Part shown: one piece after another, positions 17,001 through 23,889 of the stretch | Layout of the letters: each line of letters begins with the position of its first letter | Numbering within the stretch: the first letter of the stretch is position 1 | From: Candidatus Latescibacterota bacterium | GTDB lineage: Bacteria > Latescibacterota > UBA2968 > UBA8231 | Direction: 5' to 3' | Length of the DNA: 36,394 nt | NCBI GenBank assembly: GCA_007571365.1 | Contig: RKRN01000128.1 | Location: 1-36,394, forward strand | Translations under genes and position numbers: made by a program | The notes under the pieces: model-generated | What the model was told of the DNA's origin: nothing | Databases searched by the model: none | What the model saw: only the letters and a program-made list of their open reading frames with translations

Positions 17001-17161
17001 ACCACCACGACATTGGCACGGGGCAAGCCATCCCCAGTGGTGGCATCTTTGACGGCACCGGCTATTTTGCCGCCCGTACTGGCTTCGGCCGGAGCCAAGC
17101 TCAGCGCGAGCAAAACGCCCAATGCGGTCAGGACGCGAAAAACATCTGCAAACTTGGTCAT
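14051..17161 (-). CDS. TonB-dependent receptor with carboxypeptidase-regulatory-like N-domain
   Basis: This is a 1036-aa outer-membrane receptor. A signal peptide (about 1-28) is followed by a carboxypeptidase-D regulatory-like Ig domain (about 30-115: GKIAGAVKDATTGDGLPRAN, then GTYTLKATYIGY). Next come a plug domain (about 125-245, with LHIRGSRSDEIGYYVEGASV) and a 22-strand-type barrel ending in RFGLQFDF. Such receptors take up large or scarce ligands using TonB energy, but in this type of neighbourhood may also form part of a surface secretion or display complex. The ligand cannot be inferred: there is no SusD-like gene, siderophore gene or polysaccharide locus nearby. The start at ATG 17161 is supported by AGGAGG 6 nt upstream. 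It lies 38 bp after the eight-gene membrane operon, with no clear terminator between. Confidence 0.9.
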   Translation of the reverse strand: MTKFADVFRVLTALGVLLALSLAPAEASTGGKIAGAVKDATTGDGLPRANVVVVGTKLGATADEKGRFFILNVPAGTYTLKATYIGYADYTVEEVRVSADLTTNLDIDLTSSDIQVEEVVIKAERPIIDKTATNAVRIVDAEDLEILPLRGVSQVIALQTGVVDDEGTLHIRGSRSDEIGYYVEGASVRNVVTGTSAVGLIDEALEEIQLQAGGFNAEYGGANAGIILQELRTGGSEWDFGIMSESDNFTSDYEQRFGTYSYGYYNQVITAGGPVAGSQKIRAFLAGQRVGIGSWPTYWSGFTFEDLEDTGLRGGRRHWDADEEGNPVPDLIGQLEIKPGNIPHTSSEELIFNGTLLLDYYPVQLRLTNLYSDGNAENNYAPIRNAFNTRRLVQSESYSNLINAKLTHLLDKSMFYEFNVSLYNQSAEAYDPLFKDRWWVYNDSVAVQRALEGTGEYTPYTQQGSRPRPYDLAGFPFNRPGTPTTSYSTSSDGYWGLAGSWTKQTDMHQLKAGFDYQNWTARRYSISLRSIRSGIANTYPELDAVYDRYYNDEIGEEQILDELIAKAESLEDGKGSKRDLIRLLRSTSASDFFGFDEFGRETDGEGLEAPRHPTVAAVFIQDKVEYNDLIINAGLRLDYFDADSWRFKDPAAPVRDSQNYTVNLESMEKTPTYTDISPRLGMSFPVSDLTVFHVQYGRFSQMPAMRSMFAGGARLALELGGQNYIRYPTAYDIEPMRTTQYEIGFERQFSEFASFDITGFYRDIKGQIQLRKQQLSASAVDAGAYVFLQNGDFATTKGVEFQFKLRRVNNLRTELNYTLSDARGTGSYTGSAISGVENETNLPTIISPLDFNETHRGSILLDYRYPDNDPNPILRGLGANLLMSFTSGHNFTLVTGSIGQRGPENAGVLDSFDPRSRKPLESINRSTTPWTFEANLGIDKGFALFGLDAKVYSYVLNLFNRKNVLNVYNRTGSDKDDGFLTNPELSQQIVEASGGQQYAQLYEAINLANRQAYWSNEGGDIYDAPRQIRFGLQFDF

Positions 17162-17199
17162 ATATCCCTCCTTTTAGTAGGGTAGTTTTCAACACCCCT

Positions 17200-17913
17200 T
17201 CACATCAAGCGCAACCAGTCTCCTAAAAGAAAGGTCACGCGCCCGATCAATAGCGAGACCCTCGCCATAATAGTGTAGCCAAAAGAAGCCCCAAACGAGA
17301 TCATCAAAAACCATATCCCCACCTTGGAGATATGACCCGCCGCGCCAGTATGTTCAACGGAAAAAAAGAAATAAACCAACACCCCGACAACCCCCACCAA
17401 GACGATCAGCAGATTGAGCCCCTCCAAGCTCCAAGTTAGCGGCTGTAATGTAGGTTCAACTTGGGCTAAAATAAAGGAAGAAATATAGCGGGGAATCGTC
17501 AGGCCGGCCCCAAGCCCAACAAAGAATGCAAAGGCATAGCGGCTGAGCCAACCAAAGCGCAGCGAAAAGCGCGTCAACATCAAAAGCCCGAGCACTGTCG
17601 GCGCCAAAAGCCACCAATTGGGCGTCTCCCCTTTTGCTGGATCAGTCCATTCGGCGATGAGCTCGCCATAGATCGTTGGATACCAAGTCTGACCGAATAC
17701 ATATGCCGCCGCCACGCCGACGAAAACGTGCTCGGCGAATTTGAACAGCGGATTGTCCTTGTAGAGGAAGCTATAGAGTGCCAAGGTCATGCCCGCCGCG
17801 ACAATAATGCCCAAGCCCGTCCAGTCGGCTGTCAAAAGCCCGCTAGCTACCAAGCCGATATTGACAGCGGCAAACAATAAGAGCACAGCCAAAAAGATAT
17901 ACGTATCGCGCAT
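17200..17913 (-). CDS. Polytopic membrane protein of unknown function
   Basis: This 237-aa protein has six or seven predicted helices (about 4-24, 31-50, 60-76, 100-117, 122-142, 165-190, 200-222). The conserved-looking segment FAEHVFVGVAAAYVFGQTWY follows helix 2. I recognise no characterised family. It is the last gene of the eight-gene operon that includes the MutL-like and DUF6754 genes, starting 8 bp after its neighbour stops, so it is probably a membrane subunit of the same machine. A TonB-dependent receptor gene follows on the same strand. Confidence 0.78.
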   Translation of the reverse strand: MRDTYIFLAVLLLFAAVNIGLVASGLLTADWTGLGIIVAAGMTLALYSFLYKDNPLFKFAEHVFVGVAAAYVFGQTWYPTIYGELIAEWTDPAKGETPNWWLLAPTVLGLLMLTRFSLRFGWLSRYAFAFFVGLGAGLTIPRYISSFILAQVEPTLQPLTWSLEGLNLLIVLVGVVGVLVYFFFSVEHTGAAGHISKVGIWFLMISFGASFGYTIMARVSLLIGRVTFLLGDWLRLM

Positions 17914-17921
17914 GGCGGCAC

Positions 17922-18749
17922 TCAGCTTCTCTGCTCGGATGAAGTTCGCCGAGCAGCGAAATACGCGATATTGCCGAGAATTACGAATACCGCGATGAAC
18001 AAATGAGCCATTGACTGGGCACTCATGCCCATGCTAGCAGTGCCGCGATGGTTTATCAGAGTCTCGTATTCGGCGGCACCAGCTAGACCACCGAGCAGGC
18101 CGCCGAGCTGTCCTGAGTCGAGGAAGGGATAGAGATCGGGAGCCATCACCGCGGTGCAGCCAGCCACAAAGGGAAAGCCGTACTTCTCCTGCCCATAGGG
18201 TATCCACCAAAACTCAATCGAGTCCCCGGCTGCCAAGTCTAAGACCAGGGCGAAATCGCGTAGCGAACGCAAGTCGCGTGTCAAATCCAAGTCGCCAGTG
18301 TCTGTACCCCATTGGTCCTGTGGGAAGGCGTTGTGGAAGTCTTGGCCCATATTGAGAATGACGCTGAAATTGCCCGGCTTGAAGCCCATAAAGGCGTAAT
18401 CAACTCCGTACTCTAAATCGAATTCAGCCGTTACCTCCTCTAGCACTTGTTGGGCCAGCCCCGGAGCTTCGGGCCATAGACAAATGGCCACCACCTTGAG
18501 GTCGCGGCGGAAGGCGTGGCGCAACATGGCACGCGACATCGGCAACATTTCAGGTGCCGTGCTAGCACCGTACGAAAAAGAGACCAGCACAATGTCCCCC
18601 GCGTCGAGTTTTTCAAACTGATCGTACGCCGCTTTTACTTCGTCCGTCGGCGTGATCGGCAAGGTAATTCCGGCCAGCAACGGCCCCGCCACGCTGATAA
18701 ACACTAGGGCGAAAATGATGCGCCGGTCGATAGCGAGCAGCTTGTGCAT
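17922..18749 (-). CDS. Membrane-anchored protein, possible diverged DUF6754 relative
   Basis: This 275-aa protein has an N-terminal helix (about 11-29), a soluble domain (about 50-245) and a C-terminal helix (about 248-265). ATG 18749 is preferred over GTG 18752, as GGAGG stands 6 nt before it. The start overlaps the previous stop in TGATG. By eye the soluble domain lines up with the DUF6754 protein at 19415-20656: MLRHAFRRDLKVVA against LGRVARRTAEYDTALRVVA, then a LAQQVLEEVTAEF-type helix against SQETVKASYVEAG, then YGVDYAFMGF against NPDHVFVAS. A further match is FPFVAGCTAVMAPDLY against LPFFVTTCDYTLLGEELY. Both domains are followed by a C-terminal helix. This suggests shared ancestry; function is unknown for both. 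Confidence 0.78.
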   Translation of the reverse strand: MHKLLAIDRRIIFALVFISVAGPLLAGITLPITPTDEVKAAYDQFEKLDAGDIVLVSFSYGASTAPEMLPMSRAMLRHAFRRDLKVVAICLWPEAPGLAQQVLEEVTAEFDLEYGVDYAFMGFKPGNFSVILNMGQDFHNAFPQDQWGTDTGDLDLTRDLRSLRDFALVLDLAAGDSIEFWWIPYGQEKYGFPFVAGCTAVMAPDLYPFLDSGQLGGLLGGLAGAAEYETLINHRGTASMGMSAQSMAHLFIAVFVILGNIAYFAARRTSSEQRS

Positions 18750-19405
18750 CACTCGCCTCCGCCGCCCAAATACGAGCGCTCAATTCCAAAAATGATCCTC
18801 AACGAGGTGGCAATAGCACCCAGCGACACGCCCAGCAAAATACCGCGCTTGGCCGCCAAGTTGGGCACGTTCAACAGCCAGTCGGTCGCCAGCGGAAAAA
18901 ATTCGGAAAGCTCTCGCCCGATGGGCACGCGGCCTAGCATCACGATGACCGCCGCGATCAGCAGTACGGCCGCCTCGGGTGTTCGAGCGCGGAAGGTCCG
19001 ATATGCGGCCGAGGCGATGAAGAAGGCCAATATCGAAAACATGGTCGAAGCACAAGGAATGTGAATGTTGTCGAAGAACCACTTATACCCCCCAGCCTCG
19101 GCCTGCGCGGCGAAAGGACCCGAGCCATCGTTGTACACGACGAAGACCATCATCACTGCGAAGCTCAAAATGGCGATCAAGCTATAGGCCCAGCCAGCAA
19201 CGCGCTGGCGAATTCGCTGCCAGTGTAGGTTGAGCAGGCTGTATAGTCCGAGTAAGAAAGAAAACGCAAAGACGATGCGCACCCAGAGTGCCATCTCCCG
19301 CTCCACACTCTGCGCACCGCCATGGGGGATATAGTAGATGACAATACCGAGCATACCGAAGGCAAAGGCAATGACCAATGGTAACGTCCGACTCAGAAAA
19401 ATCAT
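18749..19405 (-). CDS. Polytopic membrane protein of unknown function
   Basis: This 218-aa protein has about six predicted helices (about 4-24, 42-61, 72-92, 116-135, 143-161, 183-205). It starts at ATG 19405 with GGAGG 5 nt upstream, 9 bp after the DUF6754 gene, and its stop overlaps the next start. The second and third helices flank a basic stretch (HWQRIRQRVAGW). No known family motif was recognised. Its fixed place between two DUF6754-like proteins points to a membrane subunit of the same complex. Confidence 0.78.
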   Translation of the reverse strand: MIFLSRTLPLVIAFAFGMLGIVIYYIPHGGAQSVEREMALWVRIVFAFSFLLGLYSLLNLHWQRIRQRVAGWAYSLIAILSFAVMMVFVVYNDGSGPFAAQAEAGGYKWFFDNIHIPCASTMFSILAFFIASAAYRTFRARTPEAAVLLIAAVIVMLGRVPIGRELSEFFPLATDWLLNVPNLAAKRGILLGVSLGAIATSLRIIFGIERSYLGGGGE

Positions 19406-19414
19406 CGCGCCCTC

Positions 19415-20656
19415 CTAGGGGCTAAAAAAGTGCGTCAACTGCGGCCATCCCAAGGTCGCTAGCACCGTACCCAGCACCAGTACCGCCAACAAGATAGCTT
19501 TGCCCCCGTCTTGACCTTTAAGGCTACCTAGCATCCGCGGCTCGCCCGACAGGTAGGCACTAGCTGCGTAGAGCTCTTCGCCGAGCAAGGTGTAGTCGCA
19601 GGTGGTGACGAAGAAGGGAAGTTGGGTGAAGGCATCCGTGCCGGCGATCTGGATCGCCCCGGTCGTCGAACCCGTCTCGGCCAACAGCAGCGACTCGGCG
19701 TAAAAATACCCCATCATTATGTGAGCCGCCGGACGATCGCGAACCATGATGCCCTCAACTGCTGCCGCATAGCTGAACTGCTCGGTGCTAGCGACGAAGA
19801 CGTGGTCGGGATTAAAGGCATCGGGACGCCCCGCTTCGACGTACGAGGCTTTTACCGTCTCCTGACTCACAGACATCACCACCGGGTCTGGGGCCACCAC
19901 CCGCAAGGCGGTGTCGTATTCGGCCGTGCGCCGCGCAACGCGCCCCAAGATATTGATCGCGGCAATGGTTGGTATCTGGCTCATGTCGCGCAGGCCGTGG
20001 ATGAAAAGCACCGGCTTGCCCATCTCGGTCGCCCGCCCCAACGCCTCGTCGAGTGCCTCTAACCCGGCGATGCGGCGGATCTTGAGCTCGCGTCGCCGCG
20101 CAATGCCAATATAGCCCATGATAAGCCCTGAGAACACGAGGCACAACACCAAATTATTGAACTTGGCGCGATTGAAAAAATTACCTTTGGCCTCGGCGTT
20201 GACGATCACTTTGCCGCGGATCGCGCCCCCGGCCGACCGCACATCAATGTGGAAGTAATACGTCTTGCCGTCTTCTAGCGGCGTCTTGCCGCCCGCGCCA
20301 GCGAATTCCTCAACGTTGACATAGTGCTGATTTTCCAGATCGGCCCCGTGCCCAAAGAGCACCGGTGCCTCGGACATCAAATTCCCCGTTGCCGCAACCT
20401 CGGCCACGACGCGAAAAGGTCCGCTGGGCGAATCGGCGATGGCGATCTGATACATGGCGTTTTCGCCGATCTGAGGATCTCGCGGCCAAGTCAGCGTAAT
20501 GCTGCCCCCGGCGTCGTTGGGCGTGTCAAAGGCTTGGACCTCGATCGGCGGCCTAGGATGTGCTAGCAACGCGCCGAGTTCTGGTGCCGCATTCTCTGCC
20601 GCACTGGCCAACGGCCAAGCCAAAATTAATGTAGATAGCCAGTTTTTTGCTCTCAT
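19415..20656 (-). CDS. DUF6754-type membrane protein with fibronectin-like ectodomain
   Basis: This 413-aa protein has a signal peptide (about 1-20), a fibronectin type III-like domain (about 35-155, with DGKTYYFHIDVRSAGG) and a membrane helix (168-187). A conserved soluble domain follows (about 200-380), then a C-terminal helix (386-405). The soluble domain contains LEALDEALGRATEMGKPVLF, LGRVARRTAEYDT, FYAESLLLAETG, GAIQIAGTDAFTQLPFF and GEELYAASAYLSGEPRMLGS. I recognise this as the DUF6754 family, found in several bacterial phyla beside MutL-like ATPases. The predicted topology places the Fn3 part outside and the DUF6754 part in the cytoplasm. ATG 20656 is chosen because GAGGAA lies 7 nt upstream; the in-frame TTG 20671 lies inside the previous gene. 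Function unknown. Confidence 0.85.
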   Translation of the reverse strand: MRAKNWLSTLILAWPLASAAENAAPELGALLAHPRPPIEVQAFDTPNDAGGSITLTWPRDPQIGENAMYQIAIADSPSGPFRVVAEVAATGNLMSEAPVLFGHGADLENQHYVNVEEFAGAGGKTPLEDGKTYYFHIDVRSAGGAIRGKVIVNAEAKGNFFNRAKFNNLVLCLVFSGLIMGYIGIARRRELKIRRIAGLEALDEALGRATEMGKPVLFIHGLRDMSQIPTIAAINILGRVARRTAEYDTALRVVAPDPVVMSVSQETVKASYVEAGRPDAFNPDHVFVASTEQFSYAAAVEGIMVRDRPAAHIMMGYFYAESLLLAETGSTTGAIQIAGTDAFTQLPFFVTTCDYTLLGEELYAASAYLSGEPRMLGSLKGQDGGKAILLAVLVLGTVLATLGWPQLTHFFSP

Positions 20657-20660
20657 GCCT

Positions 20661-21776
20661 TTATTCCTCAATCAGCTCCACATTCGCCCGCGGCACTACC
20701 GCCTGCTCCCCGTCTTCAAACTCTACGGCCAACACCCGCACTCGCGCCCCAGACTCCACCTCGCACAACTCGGTCGGTAACTCTTTGACGCGGCCAATCC
20801 ACCCAAAATAGGGCATCCGAATCACCCGCAACAAATCGCCCACCTGCAACCCTTCCGCACCCGGCCGCACCTGTTCTTCCTCTTGGTCGGCGGCTGTAGG
20901 GACGATAATCTCCGGCCGCAACACACCTGCGCGGATCTGGGTCGCTCCGGCCATAGATGCATCCATGCCAGCGCATGCTTGCAGAATATCAAAGGTCTTG
21001 TGCGCCATAGCGACGCGGCCAAAACCCTCGGTCGCCACCACAGTCAGACCGATTTGCTCGGTCCCGGTGATGGCCACGCCCAAATCGCGGCCGAGCAAGT
21101 CGCGCAAGTCGCGGTCGCGCAGGCCACCGCCGATCAAGCCCACTGCACCTGCCTGCCGGGCCTGTCCCACGGTCTCCGCACTAATCAGACTGCCGACCAC
21201 GGCAATTTTGCCTGCAACTTCCGAACCCAAAGGACCGGCGATGGCGTCTGGGGCCTCAACCGCCAAATGCAGCGCCCCCCAACACTCGCCCCCCACGCCA
21301 AAAATGCCTTGAATATAAGCACCACGCGCTGCGACGCGCACGCCCTCCTCGGCAAAAACTTCCTCAACAACCCCATCGACATACGCCAGCACTTCAACCG
21401 GCTTAGGAGCTTGCCTCAGTATTACCTGCCCGGTCACCGGCGAAATACTCTCAACAGTGCCGCCGACCGGGGATTCGACGGTGGTCTTGAACCACTTAAT
21501 AAAAGGCTTGGTCTCGGCAAGCGGCTCGCCGGCTTCGACCCGGTCGCCTTCTTTTTTGAGCATATAGTCGGCTAGCTCTTGCGGCGAGGTGCCTAGACGG
21601 TTGACCAAGTTGAGCGTCGCCACCTCGCCCGGCAATTCGGTACGGGCCACAACTTGGTCTCGCCGCACCGCTTGTCCGCGCTCGACGACTACTTCGCCTT
21701 TGAGGGGCAACCGCCGCTCTTTGTGGACGACTGCGTGTTGCGTCACCCGCAGTCCAGGGGTATAAGCGTGGGCCAT
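20661..21776 (-). CDS. Barrel-sandwich and KOW-domain protein of the MutL-like operon
   Basis: This 371-aa soluble protein is acidic and glycine/valine-rich. Residues about 1-125 show repeated lipoyl/barrel-sandwich turns (GEVVVERGQAVRRDQVVART; KKEGDRVEAGEPLAE; VESPVGGTVESISP), like those in biotinyl/lipoyl domains and RNA polymerase beta-prime. There is no lipoylation/biotinylation lysine context (no EMK or DKA). Residues about 180-290 form an alpha/beta region (GKIAVVGSLISAETVGQARQ). Residues about 313-365 resemble a KOW/SH3 barrel (GDLLRVIRMPYFGWIGRVKE, then ESGARVRVLAVEFEDGE). The start lies 4 bp after the MutL-like stop; the end lies 4 bp before the DUF6754 start. It is probably an adaptor between the ATPase and the membrane subunits, by inference only. 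Confidence 0.8.
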   Translation of the reverse strand: MAHAYTPGLRVTQHAVVHKERRLPLKGEVVVERGQAVRRDQVVARTELPGEVATLNLVNRLGTSPQELADYMLKKEGDRVEAGEPLAETKPFIKWFKTTVESPVGGTVESISPVTGQVILRQAPKPVEVLAYVDGVVEEVFAEEGVRVAARGAYIQGIFGVGGECWGALHLAVEAPDAIAGPLGSEVAGKIAVVGSLISAETVGQARQAGAVGLIGGGLRDRDLRDLLGRDLGVAITGTEQIGLTVVATEGFGRVAMAHKTFDILQACAGMDASMAGATQIRAGVLRPEIIVPTAADQEEEQVRPGAEGLQVGDLLRVIRMPYFGWIGRVKELPTELCEVESGARVRVLAVEFEDGEQAVVPRANVELIEE

Positions 21777-21779
21777 GAG

Positions 21780-23561
21780 CTACTCGTATAGGTTTAACGC
21801 CTGCTGCCAGTCGCTGATCTGACGGCGGCGGTCTTGGTCTGAAGCCATCTGGATGGGCCGCCCACGGCCGTCCAGCACTAGCCCCACGACCCCACCGCGC
21901 ACTCGCGCGTTTAGCGCTTGTCCCGGGCCAGCACCCACATCCCAACGCCGCCCCGGCTGAAGCGATACTTCGATTTCCTCGCCATCGGCCAAAGGCATCC
22001 ACTGGAACTGACCGACCTGTAGCTGGCCGGTTTGCCGCCCACCGGGCAAGTCTATTTCGTATTGGAGACAGACCTCGCCGTCTTTACCCTCGCCGACCGG
22101 GGCCACACAAGTGCCCAAGTAGATCAGGCAATCGCGCTCAAAAACCTCGGTGGCAGCCGGCTCGTCAACCGTCGAAAGCACCCCTAGGTGGGGCATCATA
22201 AAGATGCTATCGACCGCCAAGCGGGTGACGCCTGCGGGCTGGAACGCATCTATGAGCATGGCGCAACTTTGCTCGCGGCGGGGCGCATGCGAGAGCACAC
22301 CGCCGCTGCCGACTAGCATGTCTAGCCCCATCATTTCGACTAAACTCTCGCCGGTAGCACCCTGCTCAAAGACATCGGCCAGCGTGCGCTTGCTCTGCAC
22401 CCCCTTCAATCCCACCGCCAATGCCCGATGCTGGTCAAAGGCCAAGCGCAAGGCTTCGCGAGCAATGGCTTGCTCGACTTGCAGTTCCTGCATGAGCTGT
22501 GGGATGGTCGTCGGGCGGATCATCTTGTTTTTGATCCGGTCGCGGAGATCGGCCTCCTCAATGTCAAAAGGAACCCAGCGCATGATTTGGTCGAGGCCGG
22601 CCTCGGCCAGCACGTTGGAGACGCTATAGGACATGCCGAGATTGGCACTGACCGTGCGATTGAACACGCCGTCGAAGACGCTGAACACATCGGTCGTCGC
22701 CCCGCCGATATCCACGCCGACGACGTTGATCCCCTGCTGGCGGGCAATAGTCTGCATAATCTGGCCCACCGCCCCGGGCGTTGGCATGATCGGCGCATTG
22801 GTCCAGTCCATCAGCTTGCCATAGCCAGGTGCCTGCGCCATGACGTGCTCGAGGAAAAGGTCGTGAATGACGTGCCGCGCCGGGTCCAGATTTTCCTCTT
22901 CGAGCACTGGACGGATATTCTCGGTAACGGTCAGGGCCATCTTACCCCCCAGTGCCTTTTCAACCTCCTCGCGCGCATCCTCATTGCCGGCAAAAATAAT
23001 CGGCAACTCAAAGTCTGCGCCAAAGCGGGGCTTGGGATCGGCCGCGCTGATGAATTCGGCCAGTTCGACCACGTGGCTGACGGTGCCGCCATCCGTGCCG
23101 CCCGATAGCAACACCATATCGGGGCGCAATTGGCGGATGCGCTCTATTTTTTCGTGCGGCAAGCGCCCATCGTTAGCAGCGAGCGCGTCCATGACGATTG
23201 CTCCGGCACCCAAGGCGCAGCGCTGCGCACTTTCGCCGGTCATCGCCAGCACCACACCGGCCACCACCATCTGCAACCCGCCGCCCGCACTGCTCGTTGA
23301 GATGTAGATATCAACCCCGACATCGCCGTCTGCCGGTGAGATAATCCGCTCGCCATCGAGGATCTGCCGTCCGGAAAGCTCCTCGACCTCTTGAATGGCG
23401 TTGAGCACCCCCCGGGTGACATCTTCAAAAGGGGCCTCAACCGTGGTCGGGGCCTCGCCGCGAAAGGTCTGACGATACCCTTCGTCCTTCTTTTCGATCA
23501 GGATCGCCTTGGTCGTCGTACTGCCGCAGTCTGTGGCGATAACTACATTGAGGTCATCCAT
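21780..23561 (-). CDS. MutL/GlmL-like ATPase of the actin/Hsp70/acetokinase fold
   Basis: This 593-aa protein belongs to the glutamate mutase L (GlmL/MutL) family, not to the mismatch-repair MutL. The phosphate-1 motif DCGSTTTK is at 11-18, the phosphate-2 motif VDIGGATTD is near 280, and an adenosine-type motif GSGGVLSHA lies near 420. SSAGGGLQMVV and LLSGGTDGGTVSHVVELAEF are further family marks. The founding members accompany B12-dependent glutamate mutase and may act as repair or chaperone ATPases. No mutase subunit (GlmS or GlmE) is present here. Instead the gene sits among DUF6754 and membrane-protein genes. Start ATG 23561 overlaps the previous stop by 8 bp. It may power or regulate the membrane complex encoded downstream. 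Confidence 0.88.
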   Translation of the reverse strand: MDDLNVVIATDCGSTTTKAILIEKKDEGYRQTFRGEAPTTVEAPFEDVTRGVLNAIQEVEELSGRQILDGERIISPADGDVGVDIYISTSSAGGGLQMVVAGVVLAMTGESAQRCALGAGAIVMDALAANDGRLPHEKIERIRQLRPDMVLLSGGTDGGTVSHVVELAEFISAADPKPRFGADFELPIIFAGNEDAREEVEKALGGKMALTVTENIRPVLEEENLDPARHVIHDLFLEHVMAQAPGYGKLMDWTNAPIMPTPGAVGQIMQTIARQQGINVVGVDIGGATTDVFSVFDGVFNRTVSANLGMSYSVSNVLAEAGLDQIMRWVPFDIEEADLRDRIKNKMIRPTTIPQLMQELQVEQAIAREALRLAFDQHRALAVGLKGVQSKRTLADVFEQGATGESLVEMMGLDMLVGSGGVLSHAPRREQSCAMLIDAFQPAGVTRLAVDSIFMMPHLGVLSTVDEPAATEVFERDCLIYLGTCVAPVGEGKDGEVCLQYEIDLPGGRQTGQLQVGQFQWMPLADGEEIEVSLQPGRRWDVGAGPGQALNARVRGGVVGLVLDGRGRPIQMASDQDRRRQISDWQQALNLYE

Positions 23562-23889
23562 GCTTTTGGCTTTCGCGCTGGGTAATGGCCTCTGCGAGTA
23601 AATCTACGCACTGACGTCGCTCCAACATGCGCGTAAAGCACTCGTACTCGCTAGGCGAAAAAACCAGCGTAGCAAACGGGGCCAGAAAGGTCAGGGCTTG
23701 GCTGCCCAAAAAGTTGAGCGGGCGGCAAGCCTCCAACACCATAGACGCAGCCGCTCCCATGCGGCGACGCACTATAAACTCGGCCAGCCGCTCGGCCAGC
23801 GCACGCTCGTCCTCAGACCAACCTGCATCTGGGTCTTCAAGGGCAAAAGCGTGCCGCCACCGCGCTTTTAAGCTATTGACTTGGAACAT
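23554..23889 (-). CDS. Small 111-aa protein of the MutL-like operon
   Basis: The product has an acidic N-terminal half (DPDAGWSEDERALAERLAEF), a basic helix (FIVRRRMGAAASM), a hydrophobic core (RPLNFLGSQALTFLAPFATL, 56-75) and a charged C-terminal helix (EYECFTRMLERRQCVDLLAE). It is not a clear transmembrane protein, but the core could dip into or bind the membrane. I know no characterised family, though similar short proteins appear beside MutL-like genes in other phyla. I chose ATG 23889, because the longer frame upstream is a shadow of the preceding gene; the two genes overlap by 17 bp. Its stop overlaps the ATPase start (ATGGATGA), so the pair is probably made in fixed ratio. Confidence 0.72.
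   Translation of the reverse strand: MFQVNSLKARWRHAFALEDPDAGWSEDERALAERLAEFIVRRRMGAAASMVLEACRPLNFLGSQALTFLAPFATLVFSPSEYECFTRMLERRQCVDLLAEAITQRESQKHG

Noticed and set aside
20883-21575. A 230-codon plus-strand frame opposite the barrel-sandwich/KOW gene
   Set aside because: Antisense shadow; no SD, no domain, His/Cys-rich translation.
21780-23561. Mismatch-repair MutL
   Set aside because: No GHKL ATPase motifs are present; the acetokinase/Hsp70-type phosphate motifs show it belongs to the glutamate-mutase-L family, which shares only the name.
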